From the NCBI GenBank assembly GCA_963832725.1, contig CAWHVG010000002.1:558001-622000 (forward strand): a DNA stretch of 64,000 bases, in the 5' to 3' direction. Below, one piece after another: positions 59,694 to 64,000 of the stretch. The notes under the pieces are model-generated. The model was not told the origin of the DNA and ran no database searches. It saw only the letters and a list, made by a program, of their open reading frames with translations. The stretch is from JAEZBP01 sp963832725 (GTDB lineage Bacteria > Myxococcota_A > Polyangia > Polyangiales > Sandaracinaceae). A program made the position numbers and the translations under genes. Position 1 is the first letter of the stretch, and each line of letters opens with the position of its first letter.

Positions 59694-61570
59694 ATGGACC
59701 TCCTCTTCGTCGTCATCCTCATCTGCTTCGCGCTCATCGGTGCGCCGCTCTTCGCCATCTTCGGCGCGGCCGCGATGATCCTCTTCGGCGACCACGGGAC
59801 CATCACCTCGGTCGCGGTCGACGTCTTCAGCGAGCGCTTCGCCGACTCGCCCACGCTGGTCACGCTGCCGCTCTTCACGTTCGCCGGCTACCTGATGGCC
59901 GAGAGCGGGACGCCCAAGCGGCTGGTCCGCGTCTCTCGCGCGCTCTTCGGCTGGCTGCCGGGCGGCCTCGCGGTCGTCTGCCTGCTCGCGTCGGCGTTCT
60001 TCACCACCTTCACGGGCGGCAGCGGCATCACGATCGTCGCGGTCGGCGGCCTGCTCTTCCCGGCGCTGGTGCAGGAGAAGTACCCGGAGAAGTTCTCGCT
60101 CGGGCTGGTGACCACCGGTGGCTCGCTCGGGCTGCTCTTCCCGCCCTCGATCCCGATCGTGCTCTATGGCGTCGTCGCCGGGATCCTGATCGACAAGCTC
60201 TTCCTGGCCGGCATCGTCCCGGGCCTCATCACGGTCGTGATCCTGGGTGGGTACGCGATCGTGGTCGGCGGGCGCGGCCGCAAGCAGCAGAACGCGCCGG
60301 GAAGCTCGAAGAAGGGCTTCTTCGAGTTCGGGCGCTTCGCCGGGGTGCTCGTCGGCGTCGCGGCGGTGCTCGGCGGCGGTGTCGCGTTCGCCTCGAATCT
60401 GATCTACGGCGAGGCGGGCCGGCTCCTGAGCCTCGGCATCGTCGCGCTCTTCGTCCAGACGCTCATCATCGTCAGCTCCTACCTCGCGGCGACCTTCACG
60501 ACGCAGGGCGAGACGCGGGCAGCGTTGCTGGAGGCCTCGTGGGAGGTCCTCCTGCCCTTCGTGCTCATCGCGGGCCTGGCGACCGGCTCGCTCCGGATCC
60601 ACGAGGCGGCGGCGTTCACCGCGCTCTACATCGTGGTGGTCGAGGTCTTCGTCTACAAAGACATCGGCCTCACCACGGATCTGCCGCGGGTCATCCGCGA
60701 CAGCATGACGATGCTGGGCGCCATCCTGGCGATCCTCGCGACGGCGCTCGGATTCACCGGCTACCTCATCCAGGCGCGCGTGCCGGAGCGCATGGTGGAG
60801 TGGATGGAGGTGTTCATCACCTCGCCCTTCATGTTCCTCTTCGTCCTCAACATCTTCCTCCTGGTGGTGGGGATGCTGATGGACATCTTCAGCGCCATCG
60901 TGGTCGTGGTGCCGCTGATCGTCCCCATCGCGCGGCACTTCGGCATCGATCCCTACCACCTCGGGATCGTCTTCCTGCTGAACCTGGAGATCGGCTACCT
61001 GACGCCGCCGGTCGGGCTGAACCTCTTCATCTCCAGCTTCCGCTTCGAGAAGCCGGTGACGAAGCTCTACGGCGCGGTGCTGCCCTTCATCGGGTTCTTG
61101 GTCATCTCGCTGGCGATCACGACCTACGTCCCCTCGCTCTCGACCTGGCTGACCGGTCTGGTGTCCACCGAGGAGATCAGCGCCGACGAGATCGACAACA
61201 TGGATATGGGCGGGCCGACCCTCGACGAGATGGGTGGGGACGACATGCTCGAAGGGCTCGACGATCTGGGCGGCGGCGAGACGCTGGACGATCTGGGCGG
61301 CGGCGAGACGCTGGACGATCTGGGCGGCGGCGAGACGCTGGACGATCTGGGCGGCGAGACGCTGGACGATCTGGGCGGCGGCGAGACGCTGGACGATCTG
61401 GGCGGCGGCGAGACGCTCGACGATCTCGAGCCCCGACCGATGGGCTGGGCGCGGACTCGACGGGCGAGGGTGAGACGCTCGACGATCTGGCCGAGCCCGC
61501 CGGCGCGGGTGCGCCGCCGCGGCTCGACGACACGAACGCAGCGGAGACGGGGACCCATACCGGCCGCTGA
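59694..61570 (+). CDS. dctM: TRAP transporter large permease (DctM family) with repetitive acidic tail
   Basis: The first 500 residues are a normal DctM: about 12 TM helices including FTTFTGGSGITIVAVGGLLF, LGLLFPPSIPIVLYGVVAG and LEIGYLTPPVGLNLFISSFR. After the last helix comes an unusual C-terminal tail of about 130 residues with six GGGETLDDL units (one lacks a Gly). As sequenced the tail turns into an Arg-rich frame ending at 61631. One extra C in the run at 61431 restores EPPTDGLGADSTGEGETLDD and a stop at 61570, 625 residues in all. The tail is probably cytoplasmic; no known DctM function needs it. Confidence 0.9.
61266..61427 (+). repeat. 27-nt tandem repeat encoding GGGETLDDL
   Basis: Six units, starting CTGGGCGGCGGCGAGACGCT at 61266; one is 24 nt, missing a GGC. 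All remain in the dctM frame. The last unit has CTCGAC in place of CTGGAC. Confidence 0.85.
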
Positions 61571-61654
61571 GGCAATGCGGCCGATGGCGCGCCGAACGAC
61601 CCGCGACGGCGCGCCCGAGCCTTGGCGCTAAGCCCGCTGCCCGGCGGGCGAGGC

Positions 61655-62114
61655 TCACTGACTCCCGTCGACGCTCACGCTCTCGAACCCCGCGCCCACC
61701 AACGTGTCCACCGCCAGCATCGAGGTTGGCGTACGAGACACCGTCGTCTGCGCCGACGACCACCGCGCGCTCGTCGGGCGCCAGCCTCCGTCGCGCTCGC
61801 AGATGCTCCTGGAGCGCCGCGACGTCGTACGCCGTGTCCGCCTTCGGGATGTCGACCGCGTCTCCGAGCTCGCTCGCCACCCGGTAGCCGTCGGCCGTGA
61901 CCCGCAGGGTCAAGGGCGGCGCGCTGGGCATCGCTACCCCGTCCATCGAGGTGCCCGGCGAGGACACCTGGACCGCCGCGAGCTGGTTCCAGACCGCGGT
62001 GACCAAGAGGAACATGATGCAGCAGAGCAAGGAATCGATGAACGGGACCAGCGGGATCTCGTGATCCACCGCCCGCTTGCCGCCCTCTGCCTGACCCGTC
62101 GAGATGCTCGCCAT
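61655..62114 (-). CDS. ExbD/TolR-type biopolymer transport protein, frameshifted at the 3' end
   Basis: The ATG at 62114 starts ASISTGQAEGGKRAVDHEIP and leads to LVPFIDSLLCCIMFLLVTAV, the single TM helix with the motor Asp (PFIDSLL). The periplasmic part (LTLRVTADGYRVASELGDAV; LRARRRLAPDERAVVVGADD) follows the ExbD pattern. Near the end, after SYANL, one extra base at 61721 shifts the frame; removing it gives MLAVDTLVGAGFESVSVDGS and a stop at 61655, total 152 residues. No exbB/tolQ gene is near. It is divergent from the kinase gene at 62269. Confidence 0.8.
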
Positions 62115-62268
62115 GGGAAACCTCCCCTCGGGAGAGAATGTCGCTCGCGCGCCGCTCGTCTCCCGAGCATGATTCGCGGCGCGCACCGTGGAGGTTGGAG
62201 TCCCGCACGCCGCTGGGGTTCCATTCGATCGGGCTCCTGGTACTCTGCACCCCTCGCGGCATGTTCCG

Positions 62269-63569
62269 ATGGACCCCCTGATCGGTAGAGAGCTCGAAGG
62301 TCGCTACCGCCTGCTCGCCCCACTCGGCGAAGGCGCGATGGGGCGCGTGTATCGGGCCGAGCGAATCGACGGCTCGGGGCTCGTGGCCGTGAAGGTCCTC
62401 AACGAGAACTGCAGCGAGAACCAGGACCTCCGAGAGCGCTTCGAGCGGGAGGCGCGCGCGCTCTTCGGCCTGGACCACCCGCACATCCTCGACGTGCAGG
62501 ACTACGGGGTGATCGACGGTCAGCAGCCTTTCCTCGTGATGGAGCTGCTGAGCGGCGAGAGCCTCGAGGACATGGTCGAGAGCGAGACCCTCAATCCCAC
62601 GGTGGCGCTCGAGCTCGGCAGGCAGCTCCTGAGCGGGCTCGCGTTCGCGCACTCGCAGGGCGTGCTCCACCGGGATCTGAAGACGGAGAACATCTTCGTC
62701 GTGAAGCTCCCGGACGGGCGGCTGCACGCCAAGCTCCTCGACTTCGGGCTGGTGAAGTTCGTCGACGACGATCGCTGGGGCGAAGGGCGCAAGCTGACCG
62801 TCGCCGGCTCGGTGATGGGCAGCCCTGCCTACATGTCGCCGGAGCAGGGCACGGGCGGGCCGATGAACGCGCGCTCGGACGTCTACTCGGCCGGCGTGGT
62901 CCTCTACGAACTGTTGACCGGGACGTGGCCGTTCATCGCCGACTCGAGGATGGAGATGCTCAAGCTCCACCTCCTCACGCCGGTGCCGAGGCTCTCCGAC
63001 GGACGGCCCGAGCTCCGGGCACGACCCGACCTGGACGCGCTGGTCGAAAAGGCGATGGCGAAGGACGCCGACGAGCGTTTCGCCGACGCGACCCAGATGC
63101 TCGCCGCGCTCGACGCGATCCCGGCGCCGGCGGCGTGGCTGGAGAGTGCCCCGGCGTCGCAACGCGCGCCCGCGCCGGCCGGGAGCTTGCCGCCTCCGCC
63201 CGGTCCGCAGCACGCGTCGGCTGGTTGGCCCGGCAGCGCGGGGGGCGCGCTCGCGGCGCAGGGAGGCTCCTTCGGCACGCCCCACGCACCGCAACCGGGG
63301 CTCTCCGAGGCGAACGGCGGGCAGGCAACCTGGCAGACGGCGCAGGCTCCGACGGCAGGGGCTCCGCAGCCCGGCACGCCGCCGACTTGGCAGCAGGGGG
63401 CTCCTGCCGCCGGGCAGAGGGCGCGCTCACTCCGGGGATGGCCGCGTCGCAGGCTCCCGCGCGTTCCGGAGGCAACACCAAGCTGGTCTTGATCGTGGCC
63501 GCGGGCCTGGTGGGGTTCTGCCTACTGAGCGCGATCGCGTTGGCCGTGGCCGCGACGCTCTTCGCCTGA
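62269..63569 (+). CDS. Hanks-type Ser/Thr protein kinase with C-terminal TM anchor, frameshifted in the linker
   Basis: From the ATG at 62269: P-loop LGEGAMGRVY, Lys42 in VAVKVL, HRDLKTENIFVV with D136 and N141, DFG at 158-160 and GSPAYMSPEQGTGG, all intact, so an active kinase is expected. The linker (about residues 285-385) is Pro/Gln/Ala-rich. As sequenced the frame ends at 63492 in an Arg-rich tail. One extra G in the run at 63412-63414 restores AGAEGALTPGMAASQAPARS and a C-terminal TM helix (LVLIVAAGLVGFCLLSAIAL), ending at 63569 with 433 residues. There is no sensor domain beyond the helix. Confidence 0.88.
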
Positions 63570-63695
63570 CCATCCTCACCGCGCGGCACGTCGTCGAGGA
63601 CGTCGACCGGATCATCGCGGTCGCCGCCGCGCGCACCAGACGACGAAAGCCCGCCGGGAGGGCGGGCTCGTCGAGGTCGGCGTGTGGCTGGCGGG

Positions 63696-64000
63696 CTATT
63701 CGAGCCCGAGGTTCAGGACCACCATCGTCAGCACGATGACGGACAAGACCCCCCACACACCAGCGATGAACGCGACGAAGAGTGGGAGCACCTTCTCGCC
63801 CGCGATCGCCGCCACGGGCATGGCGACGAGGAGCAGCGCGAGGAGCGACGCCCAGATGTACTCACCGTGGAGCGGGCCCCACAGATAGAACACCGCCGCA
63901 GCGGACGTCAGACCGCCGACCAGGCCGCCGAGCGCGATCAAGGCCACGAATAGCTTCTCACCGAGCCCGCTGAACCAGGCGACGGCGAAGAGGATGGCGA
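63696..64000 (-). CDS. Small polytopic membrane protein (5' end beyond the window)
   Basis: The minus strand is open from the right edge to 63696. It reads AILFAVAWFSGLGEKLFVAL, IALGGLVGGLTSAAAVFYLW, SLLALLLVAMPVAAIAGEKV and FVAFIAGVWGVLSVIVLTMV, so at least four TM helices. A GEK motif follows a helix twice, suggesting internal duplication. A GTG at 63947 could start a shorter 83-residue form, but upstream residues are equally membrane-like, so the gene probably starts outside. Family not recognised. Confidence 0.65.
   Translation of the reverse strand, partial: AILFAVAWFSGLGEKLFVALIALGGLVGGLTSAAAVFYLWGPLHGEYIWASLLALLLVAMPVAAIAGEKVLPLFVAFIAGVWGVLSVIVLTMVVLNLGLE

Noticed and set aside
47282..61427. 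Short regular repeats (24, 27, 33 nt) considered as CRISPR arrays
   Set aside because: Units are contiguous without spacers, keep the reading frame and lie in coding sequence.

Overview
The window is high-GC DNA with a myxobacterial look (Myxococcota, probably Polyangiales/Sandaracinaceae-like; this assignment is inference). The reasons are three Hanks-type Ser/Thr kinases in 64 kb, a MopE-type metal-binding motif, a MYXO-CTERM-like sorting tail on a matrixin protease, many TPR/HEAT and low-complexity Ala/Pro-rich proteins, PilZ proteins and TonB/OmpA envelope proteins.

Layout. 1-7 kb: the 5' part of uvrC, divergent from a three-gene heavy-metal RND efflux operon (adaptor, CzcA-type pump, outer-membrane factor). 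7-17.8 kb: ygfA and zapA on the minus strand, a large zinc-ribbon/TPR membrane protein, then a minus-strand unit of punA, cdd, an amidohydrolase, a DoxX-like and a DUF2269-like membrane protein, and a bPH2 membrane protein. 17.9-29 kb: a lipoprotein, a zinc-ribbon kinase whose TPR tail lies in another frame, rplU-rpmA, a HAD 5'-nucleotidase, small exported proteins, PilZ, a PDZ membrane protein and a histone-H1-like protein. 29.2-36.1 kb: tRNA-Ala(GGC), its terminator, and then an accessory patch of mostly unknown minus-strand genes (HEAT, SUKH-like, CbrC-like). Inside it an intact IS256-family element with a 9-bp target duplication splits one gene. 36.1-46.3 kb: ribF with a coupled SAP/TPR gene, then a lipoprotein, a TPR-TonB receptor and a PEGA kinase on the minus strand, opposite a secreted HEAT protein. 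46.4-54.5 kb: xseB, a PilZ repeat protein, a sulfatase-fold lipoprotein, an OmpA protein and recX. 54.5-64 kb: operator-like repeats, a matrixin and its partner, a complete TRAP transporter (T, P, Q, M), an ExbD/TolR protein, a third kinase and a partial membrane protein.

Sequence quality. About a dozen genes are interrupted by single-base shifts. Most of the losses sit in runs of C or G, and restoring one base rebuilds a sensible protein each time. The simplest reading is residual indel error in a long-read assembly, so these genes are annotated as probably intact and each site is given. The IS256 insertion, in contrast, is a well-supported real disruption.

The most distinctive points are the kinase/TPR-TonB receptor/lipoprotein cluster, the tRNA-adjacent patch of immunity-like genes with its fresh IS256, the TRAP operon (a probably leaderless first gene, an internal terminator and a repetitive acidic DctM tail), and a pair of palindromic repeats downstream of recX.
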